From assembly GCF_018853465.1 (NCBI RefSeq), contig NZ_JABBOU010000035.1, forward strand, positions 1 to 50,099: a stretch of DNA of 50,099 nt, in the 5' to 3' direction. Source of the stretch: Acidithiobacillus montserratensis (lineage in GTDB: Bacteria > Pseudomonadota > Gammaproteobacteria > Acidithiobacillales > Acidithiobacillaceae). The notes beneath the pieces are model-generated. The model was given only the letters and a program-made list of their open reading frames with translations, made no database searches and was not told the DNA's origin. A program made the translations under genes and the position numbers. Shown in pieces: positions 32,076 through 42,188 of this stretch (position 1 is its first letter; each line of letters opens with the position of its first letter).

Positions 32076-32570
32076 ATGGCAGACAACGCCTCTCAGGCTG
32101 CTGACATCAGCGCCAACCCGTTGCAGCACAACAGTACGCAGCCCAAAAGCGCACAGCAATACACGGCCTTTGTGCCTTACGAACCCAAGCCTGGCGAAGA
32201 GTATATGAACGCCGCGCAAGTCGCCCATTTCCAGAAAATTCTCGAAGACTGGCGTGGTGAATTGATGGAAGAAGTGGATCGGACCGTTCAGCACATGCAA
32301 ATGGAAAATGTGAATTATTCGGATCCCAATGATCGCGCCAGCCTGGAAACCGATATGGGCTTGGAATTGCGGGCGCGGGACCGGGAACGCAAGCTGATTC
32401 GCAAAATCACTCAGGCCTTGGGGCGCATCAAGGAAGGAGAATACGGTTATTGCGAAGCCTGCGGGGTAGAAATTGGCCTGCGTCGCCTGGAAGCCAGACC
32501 GACCGCCACCCTCTGCATTGATTGCAAAACTCTGGAAGAAAAACGCGAAAAGCAGATGGCCCAGGATTAG
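32076..32570 (+). CDS. dksA: RNA polymerase-binding factor DksA
   Basis: A 164-residue factor that acts in the secondary channel of RNA polymerase with ppGpp. The zinc site is complete: C126, C129, C147 and C150. The coiled-coil tip D83-x2-D86-x-A88 (DPNDRAS) is intact, so it should be active rather than a paralogue. The N-terminal 25 residues are a low-complexity Gln/Ser-rich extension compared with the usual 151-residue protein. ATG 32076 is the natural start. It is convergent with tilS, 13 bases away. Confidence 0.95.
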   Translation: MADNASQAADISANPLQHNSTQPKSAQQYTAFVPYEPKPGEEYMNAAQVAHFQKILEDWRGELMEEVDRTVQHMQMENVNYSDPNDRASLETDMGLELRARDRERKLIRKITQALGRIKEGEYGYCEACGVEIGLRRLEARPTATLCIDCKTLEEKREKQMAQD

Positions 32571-32583
32571 CCAGCAGTTCTGT

Positions 32584-33954
32584 TCAACACCTGATAAAAC
32601 ATAGCGCAGCACTGCCCGGCGCTGCGCTCGCCCAAGGCGCTGTATAAAATCCGGGTATCAACAAAAGATGTCCATGAGCATCCCGGAGTAAAGGAATATG
32701 CTCCCGCCATTCAGGGGGTACAGCGGCTTCCAGCAGGATTTTTTTTAATGGCCGGTGTTGCCCGGAGGGCATACGGATTTTCTCACCGGGCTGACGTCGT
32801 CGCCAGCACAAGTTTTCTCTTGAAACTTCCGCCGTCAATGCCTGATGCCCATTGTCTGGTGATAATTCCAGAGGCAACTGGGGAATAAGCTGACATTCCC
32901 AGCCCGCAAATGGCAGAGGCTCATCGCTTTGCCAGGGCCCCTCCGACCAGTTTCTGGTAAAGTCCGGGCTCCGCCACAGATAAAGGGTGTGCCCCTGCAA
33001 CCAGCAAGCGCCACCTGCCCATTGGATATGCTGACTCACCCCGGAATCCAGGGCTTGTTGCAGCACCGCCAGGCGCGCCTGACTGGGAAGAGGCATTTGC
33101 AACTTTTGCAACCAGCCGCGCAGAAACATGCGCTGCAAAGCTGGGGATAATTCCCGTAAAAAATGCAAAGACAGCGACTCATCTCGCAGTTGCGGAAAGG
33201 CGGCACGATGGCGTTCCCAATAAATGGCAAACCAGTCCTCCACCAGCGCATGCACATCCCCCAGATTTTCAGCCGTCCGCGCCACTGAATCTACCGCATG
33301 CTGCCAACCCAATTCCTGCAAGAGAGGTAACAACTGCTGGCGCACCCGCACCCGGTCAAAACGCGGATCCTGATTGGCAGGATCCTGCAAATAGGGGATA
33401 TTTTTTTTCTGGAGATAATCAAGCAAAACCTTTTTGGGTATTTGCAGCAGAGGGCGCAACAATAGTCCCTTGCCCAGCGGCTTTTGCCGGGGCATGGCAG
33501 CGAGGCCGGCAATGCCGGTGCCCCGCAACAACTGCAGGAAAAAGGTTTCGGCTTGATCCTGTTGGTGCTGGGCCGTCAACAGCAGATCTCCCTCCTGCAG
33601 CTGTGCAGCCAGCACTGCGTAGCGTCCGCGCCGGGCCCGATCTTCCGGACCCTCCCCGATCGTTTCCGGAGGCAGCCGCAACACCGTACAGGGAACGCCC
33701 AAAGCATGGGCCCGGGTGACACAAAAATCTGCCCAGACCGGGCTTTGCGCATGCCAGCCATGATCGACATGCAGGGCATGAACCGGGTATTCGAGAGCGA
33801 CCAGAGCAGCAAGCAAGGCAGTGGAGTCGGAACCGCCACTATAAGCCACAAAAAACGGCCGCCCCGAGGACAGCGGCCATTCTTGCAAACAGGTCTGGAG
33901 CCTCCGCTCCAGTTCAGGCCGCGCCAACCACTCCATAATGCATGAGTCGTTCAT
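32584..33954 (-). CDS. tilS: tRNA(Ile)-lysidine synthetase
   Basis: A 456-residue enzyme that attaches lysine to C34 of tRNA-Ile(CAU) using ATP. The PP-loop SGGSDS is at residues 39-44, followed by [13 protein letters not shown]. The central part has [12 protein letters not shown], and a C-terminal TilS_C domain contains [18 protein letters not shown]. The start is uncertain: ATG 33954 overlaps the accA end by 41 bases, and ATG 33936 by 23; neither has a clear ribosome site, which suggests translation coupled to accA. It is the last gene of the envelope-replication run and faces dksA. Confidence 0.92.
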   Translation of the reverse strand: MNDSCIMEWLARPELERRLQTCLQEWPLSSGRPFFVAYSGGSDSTALLAALVALEYPVHALHVDHGWHAQSPVWADFCVTRAHALGVPCTVLRLPPETIGEGPEDRARRGRYAVLAAQLQEGDLLLTAQHQQDQAETFFLQLLRGTGIAGLAAMPRQKPLGKGLLLRPLLQIPKKVLLDYLQKKNIPYLQDPANQDPRFDRVRVRQQLLPLLQELGWQHAVDSVARTAENLGDVHALVEDWFAIYWERHRAAFPQLRDESLSLHFLRELSPALQRMFLRGWLQKLQMPLPSQARLAVLQQALDSGVSQHIQWAGGACWLQGHTLYLWRSPDFTRNWSEGPWQSDEPLPFAGWECQLIPQLPLELSPDNGHQALTAEVSRENLCWRRRQPGEKIRMPSGQHRPLKKILLEAAVPPEWREHIPLLRDAHGHLLLIPGFYTAPWASAAPGSAALCFIRC

Positions 33955-34864
33955 AGCGGGTGGTCAACAACTTGGAAGTTTCCAGGGTTTTCAGCTCTTC
34001 CAGATGTCGGGCCAGACTCTCCCGAAGCTGGGTGAAAACTGCCTCCGGGTCCCGATGGGCACCACCCAGGGGTTCCACCAACACCTCATCCACCAACCCC
34101 AGGGATTGCAAACGCCGGGCAGTAATACCCAGGGTCTCGGCCGCCTCTGCGGCCATGGCCGCATCCTTCCAGAGAATGGATGCGCAACCTTCTGGAGAAA
34201 TCACCGAATACACACTGTACTCCAGCATCAACATGCGGTCGCCGACGCCTATGGCGAGGGCGCCACCAGACCCTCCCTCACCGATAACCGTGCAGATGAT
34301 GGGTACCGGCAAATCCGACATGACCGCCAGATTACGGGCAATGGCCTCACTCTGCCCGCGTTCTTCCGCACCGATACCCGGATAAGCTCCCGGCGTATCG
34401 ATGAACGTGAGCACCGGCAATTGAAATCGCTCGGCCAGGCGCAGCAGGCGTAAAGCCTTCCGATAACCTTCAGGGCGCGGCATACCGAAATTACGCTGGA
34501 TTTTTTCCTTGGTATCACGGCCCTTCTGATGCCCCATCCAGACAATGGGATGACCATTAAAGCGGGCCAGCCCGCCGATAATCGCCTGATCATCGGCAAA
34601 AGCGCGATCCCCCGCAAGAATCTGCACTTCGGTAAACAGTGCCTGCACATAATCCAAAGTGTAGGGGCGCTGGGGATGACGGGCCACCTGGACGGTCTGC
34701 CAGGCGCCCAACTTGCTATAGAGGCGTTGCAGCTCCTTTCGGGCCTTCACTTCCAGGCGTTTGATTTCATCGGCAATACCCGGCTGGTTGAGGGCGTGCA
34801 GCTCCTCGACTTTGGCATCCAGTTCGGCGACGCCTTGTTCAAAATCCAGATAACTGATTTTCAT
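33914..34864 (-). CDS. accA: Acetyl-CoA carboxylase carboxyltransferase subunit alpha
   Basis: A 316-residue subunit that with AccD transfers the carboxyl group from biotin to acetyl-CoA for fatty acid synthesis. The sequence is typical throughout: [18 protein letters not shown] at the start, [18 protein letters not shown], and [17 protein letters not shown], with [23 protein letters not shown] 34864 (MKISYLDFE) has AGGAG seven bases upstream and is preferred to 34879. It follows dnaE by 30 bases and overlaps tilS, the same neighbourhood found in E. coli. Confidence 0.96.
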   Translation of the reverse strand: MKISYLDFEQGVAELDAKVEELHALNQPGIADEIKRLEVKARKELQRLYSKLGAWQTVQVARHPQRPYTLDYVQALFTEVQILAGDRAFADDQAIIGGLARFNGHPIVWMGHQKGRDTKEKIQRNFGMPRPEGYRKALRLLRLAERFQLPVLTFIDTPGAYPGIGAEERGQSEAIARNLAVMSDLPVPIICTVIGEGGSGGALAIGVGDRMLMLEYSVYSVISPEGCASILWKDAAMAAEAAETLGITARRLQSLGLVDEVLVEPLGGAHRDPEAVFTQLRESLARHLEELKTLETSKLLTTRYERLMHYGVVGAA

Positions 34865-34894
34865 CGACACTCCTGACAAATATGAACATTGACC

Positions 34895-37800
34895 TTAAGC
34901 AGGACGGCGGGCTTTGCGCTGCCCACGCTCCAGAGGAATTACATTATTGACCAGTGTCTGGGCAGCGCGATGACTCCACTGCCAGCGCCCTTCGGGCAGC
35001 AGGGTGCGCAGCCCCTCTAATGCCTCTTCGCTGGCAACAAAGCTGAAAGTTTCCGGGACTTTTAACAGCACCAGCAGGTCCTTGTCTACCGGCATACGCA
35101 AGTGCAAACGTACCGTGCCCGGATATTGCTGCAACCAGTCACGCAGCTGCTCAGGGATCAACGGCGCATCCCCGGGGATCTCCAGTATCAATTCTGCGGC
35201 CAGTTCTGCCCGCGCCTGATGACGATCCATTACCCGTAAAGCACTCAGACGCAGCCCCCCTGAGTAACTATCTTCCCCTACTTCGCCAAGCACCAGCACT
35301 GGTTCCTCCCCGTCGCCGATTTTTCCTGCCTGGGCCCAGACTTCGGCAAATACCACCACTTCGAGGCGACCGACACCGTCATCCAGAGTCAGAAAATAAA
35401 TCCGGTCGCCTCTTTTGGTGCGGGTACTGCGCCGGGCGACCACCAATCCTGCCACCAGCACCACGGTCCCCGACGAAAGTTGACCCAATGGCTGGACACC
35501 CAGTTCCGCCAGCTCGTCGCGCAAGGTATCCATGGGATGGCCGCTGAAATAAAAACCCAGGGTTTCCCGCTCCTGGCGGAGCGTTTCAGTGGATGTCCAG
35601 GGAACAGCCTGACTCATAGGCGGCGCAACCGGTAAAGCTTCCAGCCCCGCAAACAGCGATTCCTGCTGGCTGGCCTGACTGTGCTGATATTGTGCGGCGG
35701 CTTCCATGGTATTTTCCAGCGAGGCAATGAGATCAGCCCGCGACACCTGCCAGTCATCCATGGCTCCAGCTCGAATCAGGGCCTCCAGAGCGCGGCGATT
35801 GATTTTTTGACTGTCCACCCGGCAAAGCAGGTCAAAAAGACTGGCAAACGGTCCCTCCCCACGCGCCTCCAGAATACTCTGAATAGCCGCCCGGCCAAGT
35901 CCCTTGATGGCCCCCAAGCCAAAGCGGATATCCTGGTCACCCTCGGGGCGAAATTCCAGACCACTGCACTGGACACTGGGCGGGGCAATGCGCAGGCCCA
36001 TGCGTTGGCATTCAGCAATCATCGCGACGACCTTGTCGGTGTGATCCATATCGGCCGTCAGTACGGCAGCCATAAAAAACTGCGGATAATGCGCCTTGAG
36101 ATAGGCCGTCTGATAAGAAACCAGTGCGTAGGCAGCGGAATGGGATTTGTTGAATCCATATTCGGCAAACTTTTCCATCAGATCAAAAATAGCGCCGGCC
36201 TGATCGGGTTGCAGGCCATTTTTATGGGCGCCTTCCAGAAAAATACTGCGCTGTTTGGCCATTTCCTCGGGCTTTTTCTTGCCCATGGCGCGGCGCAGCA
36301 AATCGGCGCCACCCAGGGAGTATCCCGCCAGCACCTGAGCGGACTGCATGACCTGCTCTTGATAGACAATCACTCCATAGGTTTCCTGGAGAATCGACGC
36401 TAGATCGGGATGCAAATAGGTGACCTGGGCTTTACCATGTTTGCGGGCGATAAAATCATCCACCATGCCCGACTGCAGGGGGCCCGGACGAAACAGGGCT
36501 ACCAGGGCGACAATATCTTCAAAAGTATCGGGTTGCAGGCGGCGGACCAGATCGCGCATGCCCGAAGATTCAAGCTGGAAGACGGCAACCGTTTCCGTGG
36601 ATTTGAGGAGAGCATAGGTTTCCGGATCGTCCAGCGGCAGTTGCTGGATAGCCAGAGGCGCACGGGACGGATCTGCAGCATTGATGAGCTTGACGGCCAT
36701 ATCAATGATAGTCAGGGTTCGCAGACCGAGAAAGTCGAACTTAACCAGGCCCATTTTTTCGACATCATCCTTATCCAGTTGAGTCACATTGCCACTTTCA
36801 CCCGAACTGTCGGTAAACAGAGGCAGACGATCAGCCAGTGGCTCCGGAGAAATGACCACCCCCCCCGCATGGGTGGAAGCATGGCGGGGCAGCCCCTCCA
36901 GACGCAGGGCAATATCCAGCAAATCCCGGACATCATCTTCTTCCGCCTGACGCCGCCGCAACTCTTCGGATTCATCGAGGGCCTTGGCCAGAGTCATGCC
37001 CAGATCACCGGGCACCAGCTTGGCGAGCTGATCGACGAATCCGTAGGGCAAGCCCAAAACCCGCCCCACATCGCGGACCACCGCCCGGGCTTTCATGGTA
37101 CCGAAGGTGATGATTTGTCCCACCCGGTCACGCCCGTACTTTTCCGCCACATACTGAATGACTCGATCACGCTGATCCATGCAGAAATCCACGTCAAAGT
37201 CGGGCATGGATACCCGCTCGGGGTTCAGGAAACGTTCAAAAAGCAAGCCATTACTGATGGGGTCCAGGTCCGTGATGCCCAAGGCATAAGCCACCAGAGA
37301 ACCAGCTCCGGAGCCGCGCCCCGGCCCTACCGGCACCCCGTTATTTTTGGCCCACTGGATAAAGTCGGCCACAATCAGAAAATAGCCGGGAAACCCCATT
37401 TTCTGAATTACGTCCACTTCGCGCAGCAAGCGTTCATGATAGGGCAGACTGGCCTCCCCACTGATCTGCAAAGCTTCCAAACGCTGCTGCAGGCCTTTCT
37501 GCGCCGCTTCATGCAAATAGTCATCAATGGATTGCCCCGGAGGTATCGGGTAATCGGGCAAGGCATATTGGCCGAGCACCAACTCCAGGTTACAGCGCTT
37601 GGCAATTTCTACCGTATTGTCACAGGCCTCGGGAATATCCGCAAACAGCGCCCGCATTTCCCCGGGATCTGGCAAACGATGTTCTGCCGTGAAACGCTTT
37701 GGCCGGCGCGGATCATCCAGGGTCAGACCCGCAGAAATACACTGACGGGCATCGAAGGCGGCAAAATCGGCGGCGTCGAGAAAGTGGGCATTATTGGTTG

Positions 37801-38392
37801 CGACCACGGGCAGATTCAGCTTTTCCGCCAGGGCCAGGGTGCCTTGTACCAGACCTTCCTGATCCTGTTCACCATTACGCTGCAACTCCAGGTAAAAGCG
37901 CTCGGGGAACCAGTCGGCATATTGCAAGGCCAGACTTTCCGCCTGTTCCTGGTCATGGCGCAACAATGCCCGACCGATTTCGCCCTGCCCGGCAGCAGAC
38001 AGGGCAATCAGTCCCTCGTTGGCTTGCTGCAACCAGGCCGCGTCAATTTGCGGACGCCCCTGCTGCTGACCTTCCAGATAGGCCCGGCTCAACAAGCGAC
38101 TGAGGTGTCCATAACCGGTTTTATTCATACACAACAAAATCAGGCTGGCGGGGCGCTCTGTATCCGCAGGATCATGAATCCAGATTTCACTGCCAATTAA
38201 CGCCTTGATGCCGAGACTACGGGCGGCATTGTAAAACTTGACCAGGGCAAAGAGATTACCATGATCGGTAATGGCCACCGCCGGCATGTTTTTTTCAACA
38301 CAACGTTTCACCAGTGCCTTGACCGGAATAATGCCGTCTTCCAGGGAATATTCGGAATGCACATGCAGATGCACGAAACTGGGATCACTCAC
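34895..38392 (-). CDS. dnaE: DNA polymerase III alpha subunit
   Basis: The 1165-residue replicative polymerase. It begins with a PHP domain (FVHLHVHSEYSLEDG), has the polymerase aspartates in MPDFDVDFCMDQRDRVIQY (about residue 395-410), GRGSGAGSLVAYALGITDLD, the thumb/finger segments with FNKSHSAAYALVSYQTAYLK, and ends with helix-hairpin-helix, OB-fold (TVVLVAGLVVARRSTRTKRG) and tau-binding regions. GTG 38392 is chosen because it overlaps the rnhB stop by four bases (GTGA), GGGAGG lies seven bases upstream, and the PHP domain then starts at residue 7; an upstream start at 38449 is unlikely. Confidence 0.97.
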   Translation of the reverse strand: MSDPSFVHLHVHSEYSLEDGIIPVKALVKRCVEKNMPAVAITDHGNLFALVKFYNAARSLGIKALIGSEIWIHDPADTERPASLILLCMNKTGYGHLSRLLSRAYLEGQQQGRPQIDAAWLQQANEGLIALSAAGQGEIGRALLRHDQEQAESLALQYADWFPERFYLELQRNGEQDQEGLVQGTLALAEKLNLPVVATNNAHFLDAADFAAFDARQCISAGLTLDDPRRPKRFTAEHRLPDPGEMRALFADIPEACDNTVEIAKRCNLELVLGQYALPDYPIPPGQSIDDYLHEAAQKGLQQRLEALQISGEASLPYHERLLREVDVIQKMGFPGYFLIVADFIQWAKNNGVPVGPGRGSGAGSLVAYALGITDLDPISNGLLFERFLNPERVSMPDFDVDFCMDQRDRVIQYVAEKYGRDRVGQIITFGTMKARAVVRDVGRVLGLPYGFVDQLAKLVPGDLGMTLAKALDESEELRRRQAEEDDVRDLLDIALRLEGLPRHASTHAGGVVISPEPLADRLPLFTDSSGESGNVTQLDKDDVEKMGLVKFDFLGLRTLTIIDMAVKLINAADPSRAPLAIQQLPLDDPETYALLKSTETVAVFQLESSGMRDLVRRLQPDTFEDIVALVALFRPGPLQSGMVDDFIARKHGKAQVTYLHPDLASILQETYGVIVYQEQVMQSAQVLAGYSLGGADLLRRAMGKKKPEEMAKQRSIFLEGAHKNGLQPDQAGAIFDLMEKFAEYGFNKSHSAAYALVSYQTAYLKAHYPQFFMAAVLTADMDHTDKVVAMIAECQRMGLRIAPPSVQCSGLEFRPEGDQDIRFGLGAIKGLGRAAIQSILEARGEGPFASLFDLLCRVDSQKINRRALEALIRAGAMDDWQVSRADLIASLENTMEAAAQYQHSQASQQESLFAGLEALPVAPPMSQAVPWTSTETLRQERETLGFYFSGHPMDTLRDELAELGVQPLGQLSSGTVVLVAGLVVARRSTRTKRGDRIYFLTLDDGVGRLEVVVFAEVWAQAGKIGDGEEPVLVLGEVGEDSYSGGLRLSALRVMDRHQARAELAAELILEIPGDAPLIPEQLRDWLQQYPGTVRLHLRMPVDKDLLVLLKVPETFSFVASEEALEGLRTLLPEGRWQWSHRAAQTLVNNVIPLERGQRKARRPA

Positions 38393-38988
38393 TGTCTTGC
38401 CTCCCGGGCCCGATCCACCGGGCCAAAACCGCGTCGATGCAGCGGACACGGGCCATGGCGCTGCAATGCCTGCAAATGGACGGCGGTACCATAACCCATG
38501 TGCCGGGCCAGACCATAGGCCGGATAATAACGATCCAGTGTCTGCATGGTCTGATCCCGAGCCACTTTCGCCAGAATACTGGCGGCTGCAATGGCATCGA
38601 CCCGCCCATCGCCGCCCACCACGGTCTCGACCTGCCAGCCGGGCGGCGTCTGGTTGCCGTCCACGACGATGCGTTGGGGGCGTACAGGCAATGCACCTAT
38701 GGCCCGGGACATGGCGCGCAAGGATGCCTGCAAAATATTATAACGCTCAATTTCCCAGACGGCAGCCCAACTCACGGACCAGGCCAGGGCTTCCTGACGA
38801 ATTCGAAGAGCCCATTGCAAACGCGCCCTGGCCGTCATCTTCTTGGAATCATTGAGACCATACATTGGTTCGCGCAAAATGACCGCTGCGGCAATGACCG
38901 GCCCGGCCAGGGGACCACGTCCGGCTTCATCCACCCCTGCACACCCCGGCCCCCAATGCTCCAACACCGGCGCTACGGGCCGCTTCAT
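38389..38988 (-). CDS. rnhB: Ribonuclease HII
   Basis: A 199-residue nuclease that removes ribonucleotides from DNA. The acidic site is visible in GVDEAGRGPLAGPV, with further catalytic residues in VVDGNQ and DAIAAASILAKVARDQTM. The HMGYGTAVHLQAL segment near the end is typical. ATG 38988 overlaps the lpxB stop by four bases (ATGA) and its stop overlaps dnaE, so three genes are translationally coupled. Confidence 0.95.
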   Translation of the reverse strand: MKRPVAPVLEHWGPGCAGVDEAGRGPLAGPVIAAAVILREPMYGLNDSKKMTARARLQWALRIRQEALAWSVSWAAVWEIERYNILQASLRAMSRAIGALPVRPQRIVVDGNQTPPGWQVETVVGGDGRVDAIAAASILAKVARDQTMQTLDRYYPAYGLARHMGYGTAVHLQALQRHGPCPLHRRGFGPVDRAREARQ

Positions 38989-40112
38989 GTGAGCATCTTC
39001 CGCAGGACCTGCTGCAGCGCTTCTGGAGAATCTCCCTGCAGCAAGCCGCGCAGCCTTTGCAAGCGCCGCAGCTGCTCCTGTCCGGCTGCACCGAATAGAG
39101 ACAATAGTGTGGCAGCCACCTGATCTGCCGTGAAATCTTTCTGCAGGAATTCCGGATAAACCGCTTCCTTGAGCAGAATATTCGGCATGGCCACAAACGG
39201 TGTTTTGACCAATCTTCTGGCGAAAGCATAGGTCAAGGCATTGAGGACGTACACCACGACCGCTGGGCGTGCCATCAAGGCGGTTTCCAGGGTTGCTGTC
39301 CCGGAAGCCACCAGTACGACATCGGCGGCGGCCAGCACTGTCCGGGTCTGGGCGCTGACGACCAGCGCATCATCTGGACCGGCACCGCGCTGCCAGTGTT
39401 GCTTCCAGGTGCTCGCCAACTCGGGGCGGGCCAGAGCCACGACCAGTTTCAGATGAGGCATTTGCTGGCGCAGCAGGACCGCTGTTTCGGCATAACGGCG
39501 AGAAAGCTTTTCCAGTTCACCGCGACGACTACCCGGCAACAGGGCCATGACCGGCTGGTCGGATTTCAGACCCAAGGCCGCTCTGGCAGTCACCCGATCC
39601 GGTGCGGCAGCCGTCTGCTCCAGCAGGGGATGGGCCAGTACCTGCACCGGAACCCCGGCTTCAGCGTAAATCGGCACCTCAAAGGGAAAGAGCACCAGCA
39701 TCTGATCGACAATCAGCTTGATCTGATGGATACGCTGGCCGCGCCAGGCCCATATTTGCGGACCTACCACATAAAGGACCCGGATACCCAGAGCCTTGGC
39801 CGCCTTGGCGATACGCAGATTAAAGGCCGGATGGTCGATCAGGATCACACAGAGAGGTTTTTCTTTTTTCAGGTGGGCTACGACCCGGTGGTAAAGTCGA
39901 CGCAGCGCTGCGTAATGGCGCAGCACTTCAATCAGGCCGATAATGGCCAGCACTTCTCCATCGGCAATATTTTCCACCCCGGCAGCCTGCAAGCGCGACC
40001 CGACCACTCCGGACCATTGCAGATCCAGTCCGGCGGCCGCCGCATTGGCCATGATTTCCAGCCCGAGGTTTTCCCCGGAGCGTTCTACGGCAAGGATAAA
40101 TACCTTGCCCAA
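38985..40112 (-). CDS. lpxB: Lipid A disaccharide synthase, divergent
   Basis: A 375-residue peripheral membrane GT19 enzyme that joins lipid X to its UDP-diacyl precursor. Recognisable are ILIDHPAFNLRIAKAAKALG, IWAWRGQRIHQIK, LLPGSRRGELEKLS and VASGTATLETALMARP. Compared with E. coli LpxB several normally fixed residues differ: AGEASGD is AVERSGE (the Glu is kept), GIDAPDFN is LIDHPAFN (the Asp is kept), and YVSPSVWAW is YVVGPQIWAW. Essential Glu, Asp and Arg residues remain, so it is probably active. The changes may fit the diamino-sugar substrate made by gnnAB. TTG 40112 is the only upstream start, since TAG precedes it in frame. Confidence 0.9.
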   Translation of the reverse strand: MGKVFILAVERSGENLGLEIMANAAAAGLDLQWSGVVGSRLQAAGVENIADGEVLAIIGLIEVLRHYAALRRLYHRVVAHLKKEKPLCVILIDHPAFNLRIAKAAKALGIRVLYVVGPQIWAWRGQRIHQIKLIVDQMLVLFPFEVPIYAEAGVPVQVLAHPLLEQTAAAPDRVTARAALGLKSDQPVMALLPGSRRGELEKLSRRYAETAVLLRQQMPHLKLVVALARPELASTWKQHWQRGAGPDDALVVSAQTRTVLAAADVVLVASGTATLETALMARPAVVVYVLNALTYAFARRLVKTPFVAMPNILLKEAVYPEFLQKDFTADQVAATLLSLFGAAGQEQLRRLQRLRGLLQGDSPEALQQVLRKMLT

Positions 40113-40115
40113 GCA

Positions 40116-41219
40116 CTAAGCCCGGAGGCTGCGACGGATGACTTCGGCCACCCGAACTATTTGCGCCTCCTGCAATTCGGGGAACATGGGCAGGGAGAGC
40201 ACCCGCGCGGCCAGCTTGTCGGCGACGGGACAATGTCCCTGAACCTGCTCGCCGAACATTTTCTGGCGGTGGCCCGGAATCGGATAGTAAATGGCACTGG
40301 CAATGCCTTCCGCCTGCAGGGCCGCCTTCACCGCATCCCGACCTTCCAGCTGAATGGTATATTGATGATAAACATGCTGATATCCATCGGCCGCGCTGGG
40401 CAGTTGCAGATCCAGACCAGCCAGATGCTGGCCATACCAGGCCGCTGCCTGTTGGCGACCGGCAGTGAAAGTCGCCAGATGCGGAAATTCCGTACGCAAA
40501 ATCAACGCCTGCATTTCATCGAGACGGCTATTGTAACCGAGCACATCATGATGATAAGTCTGCCAGGAACCATGATTGCGCAAGCCCCGCAACTGCTTGT
40601 TCAGAGCCGCATCATTGGTCACTACCATCCCGCCATCACCAGCCCCGCCGAGATTCTTGCTGGGAAAAAAGGAAAAACAGCCCAGGTCACCAAAACTGCC
40701 CACCGGGCGACCATGAATACTGGCCCCTATAGCCTGTGCGCAATCTTCGATGACTTTTAGACCATGCTGCTGCGCCAGCGCCATGATCGCCGGCATGTCA
40801 GCGGGTAACCCATAGAGATGCACCGGAATAATCGCCTTGGTACGGGCAGTAATAGCCGCTTCGATCAGCGGCACTGTGAGCACATAACTATGTGGGTCCA
40901 CATCCACAAACACCGGCTTGGCACCCACATAGAGCACCGCTTCGGCGGTAGCAATAAAGGTGAAGGTCGGCACAATGACCTCATCCCCGGGGCCGATATC
41001 CAAGGCGCGCAGGGCCAGCAGCAAGGCATCAGTACCCGAAGCACAGCCCACGCCGTGGGCGACACCGCAAAGCTGGGCCACTTCGCTTTCCAGAGCACGG
41101 CCATGCTCTCCCAGAATGAAGCTGGCCTGATCCAGAATTTTCCCCATACCTGCGAGAATTTCTTCCCGCAATGGCTGGAAATGGGCCTGCAAATCTACCA
41201 TAGGAATATTTTGACTCAT
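40116..41219 (-). CDS. gnnB: UDP-3-keto-GlcNAc aminotransferase (DegT/DnrJ family)
   Basis: A 367-residue PLP-dependent aminotransferase. The PLP lysine is K188 in FFPSKNLGGAGDGG, with ASGTDALLLALRAL and VIEDCAQAIGA as further cofactor motifs. In A. ferrooxidans GnnB transaminates UDP-3-keto-GlcNAc to UDP-GlcNAc3N, which LpxA then acylates on nitrogen. The assignment rests on position, between lpxA/gnnA and lpxB, and on family membership. ATG 41219 begins 15 bases after gnnA, and its stop is three bases before the lpxB start. By family alone it could be another sugar aminotransferase. Confidence 0.85.
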   Translation of the reverse strand: MSQNIPMVDLQAHFQPLREEILAGMGKILDQASFILGEHGRALESEVAQLCGVAHGVGCASGTDALLLALRALDIGPGDEVIVPTFTFIATAEAVLYVGAKPVFVDVDPHSYVLTVPLIEAAITARTKAIIPVHLYGLPADMPAIMALAQQHGLKVIEDCAQAIGASIHGRPVGSFGDLGCFSFFPSKNLGGAGDGGMVVTNDAALNKQLRGLRNHGSWQTYHHDVLGYNSRLDEMQALILRTEFPHLATFTAGRQQAAAWYGQHLAGLDLQLPSAADGYQHVYHQYTIQLEGRDAVKAALQAEGIASAIYYPIPGHRQKMFGEQVQGHCPVADKLAARVLSLPMFPELQEAQIVRVAEVIRRSLRA

Positions 41220-41234
41220 GATTGTTTTTCCTGA

Positions 41235-42188
41235 TTATTTTTCCTGCTTACGGGAAAGAAACTCATCCACTGCAGTGCGCACCTGCAAGGCTGCTGCCAG
41301 CACCCGGCGACCCGCCTGCCCGTCACAGAACACCGGAGATTGGTGCATGACCGCTGCCAGAAAATCTTCAATTTCGGCAGCCAGGGCGTCGGTTTTGGGT
41401 AAATCTATGGCTTCATCGCGAACCCCGGGAATACCGGGTACCGCCCCTTCCCCGCGATGATAAATGTGCAGAGTATTCTGGATGAAATCCACCGAAGCAT
41501 AACGATCCTGCCAGAAAATCCGCAGACGCCGGGCTGGCTCACGTACCACCCGGGAAGCGGCAAGATTGGCTACACTGCCATTGTTGAGGGTAACCCAGGC
41601 ATTGGCCATATCGGCCTTGTCAGTCACGGCAGCCACGCCTACGGCGCGCACATCGACAGGTTCGGCGCCGGTCAACAGTAAGGTCAGATCCAGATCGTGA
41701 ATCATGAGATCCATAATGACATCAATATCCAGAGAGCGCGGCTTGAAGGGCGCCAGACGCTCGGCTTCCAGATAACGAGGGGTACCATAACCGGCCTGAA
41801 GCAGATGACGGATAGCCGGATGGACCCGCTTGATATGGCCTACACCCAGTACCAGTTGTTTTTCCCGGGCCAAAGCGATCAAGGCATCAGCTTCCTGAAT
41901 ATTCAGGGTAAAAGGCTTTTCCACCAGGCAGTGGACCCCGGCGCGCAGGGCGGCTTCAGCGACTTCATGATGGGTAGAGGTGGGCGTAGCAATGGAAATG
42001 GCCTCTACCGAAGCCAGAAGCTCAGGAATACTGGCAAATACCCGACACCCCAATTCTTCTGCCACCTCTGCAGCCCGGGCGGGGTTGGCATCATACACCC
42101 CCTGCAAAGCCGACAGACTGGCATACTTCTGGGCATGAAAGCGGCCCAGATGGCCCACGCCGATAACAGCGGTCTTGAGATGCTTCAT
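41235..42188 (-). CDS. gnnA: UDP-GlcNAc 3-dehydrogenase (Gfo/Idh/MocA family)
   Basis: A 317-residue NAD-dependent oxidoreductase. The Rossmann glycine motif is VIGVGHLGRFHAQ, the EKP element is in LVEKPFTLNIQEAD, and a conserved MIHDLDLTLLL contains the likely catalytic histidine. In A. ferrooxidans GnnA oxidises the 3-OH of UDP-GlcNAc to a ketone, the substrate of GnnB. ATG 42188 overlaps the lpxA stop (ATGA). Together the pair reroutes lipid A synthesis to a sugar with two amides, giving acyl chains more resistant to acid hydrolysis than esters; that benefit is inference. Confidence 0.85.
   Translation of the reverse strand: MKHLKTAVIGVGHLGRFHAQKYASLSALQGVYDANPARAAEVAEELGCRVFASIPELLASVEAISIATPTSTHHEVAEAALRAGVHCLVEKPFTLNIQEADALIALAREKQLVLGVGHIKRVHPAIRHLLQAGYGTPRYLEAERLAPFKPRSLDIDVIMDLMIHDLDLTLLLTGAEPVDVRAVGVAAVTDKADMANAWVTLNNGSVANLAASRVVREPARRLRIFWQDRYASVDFIQNTLHIYHRGEGAVPGIPGVRDEAIDLPKTDALAAEIEDFLAAVMHQSPVFCDGQAGRRVLAAALQVRTAVDEFLSRKQEK

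Noticed and set aside
36410..38200. A 596-codon open frame on the plus strand.
   Set aside because: It lies wholly antisense to dnaE, has no recognisable motif or ribosome site, and is explained by the codon bias of the real gene.
39396..40760. A 454-codon open frame on the plus strand spanning two genes.
   Set aside because: Antisense to lpxB and gnnB; the product shows no domain pattern.
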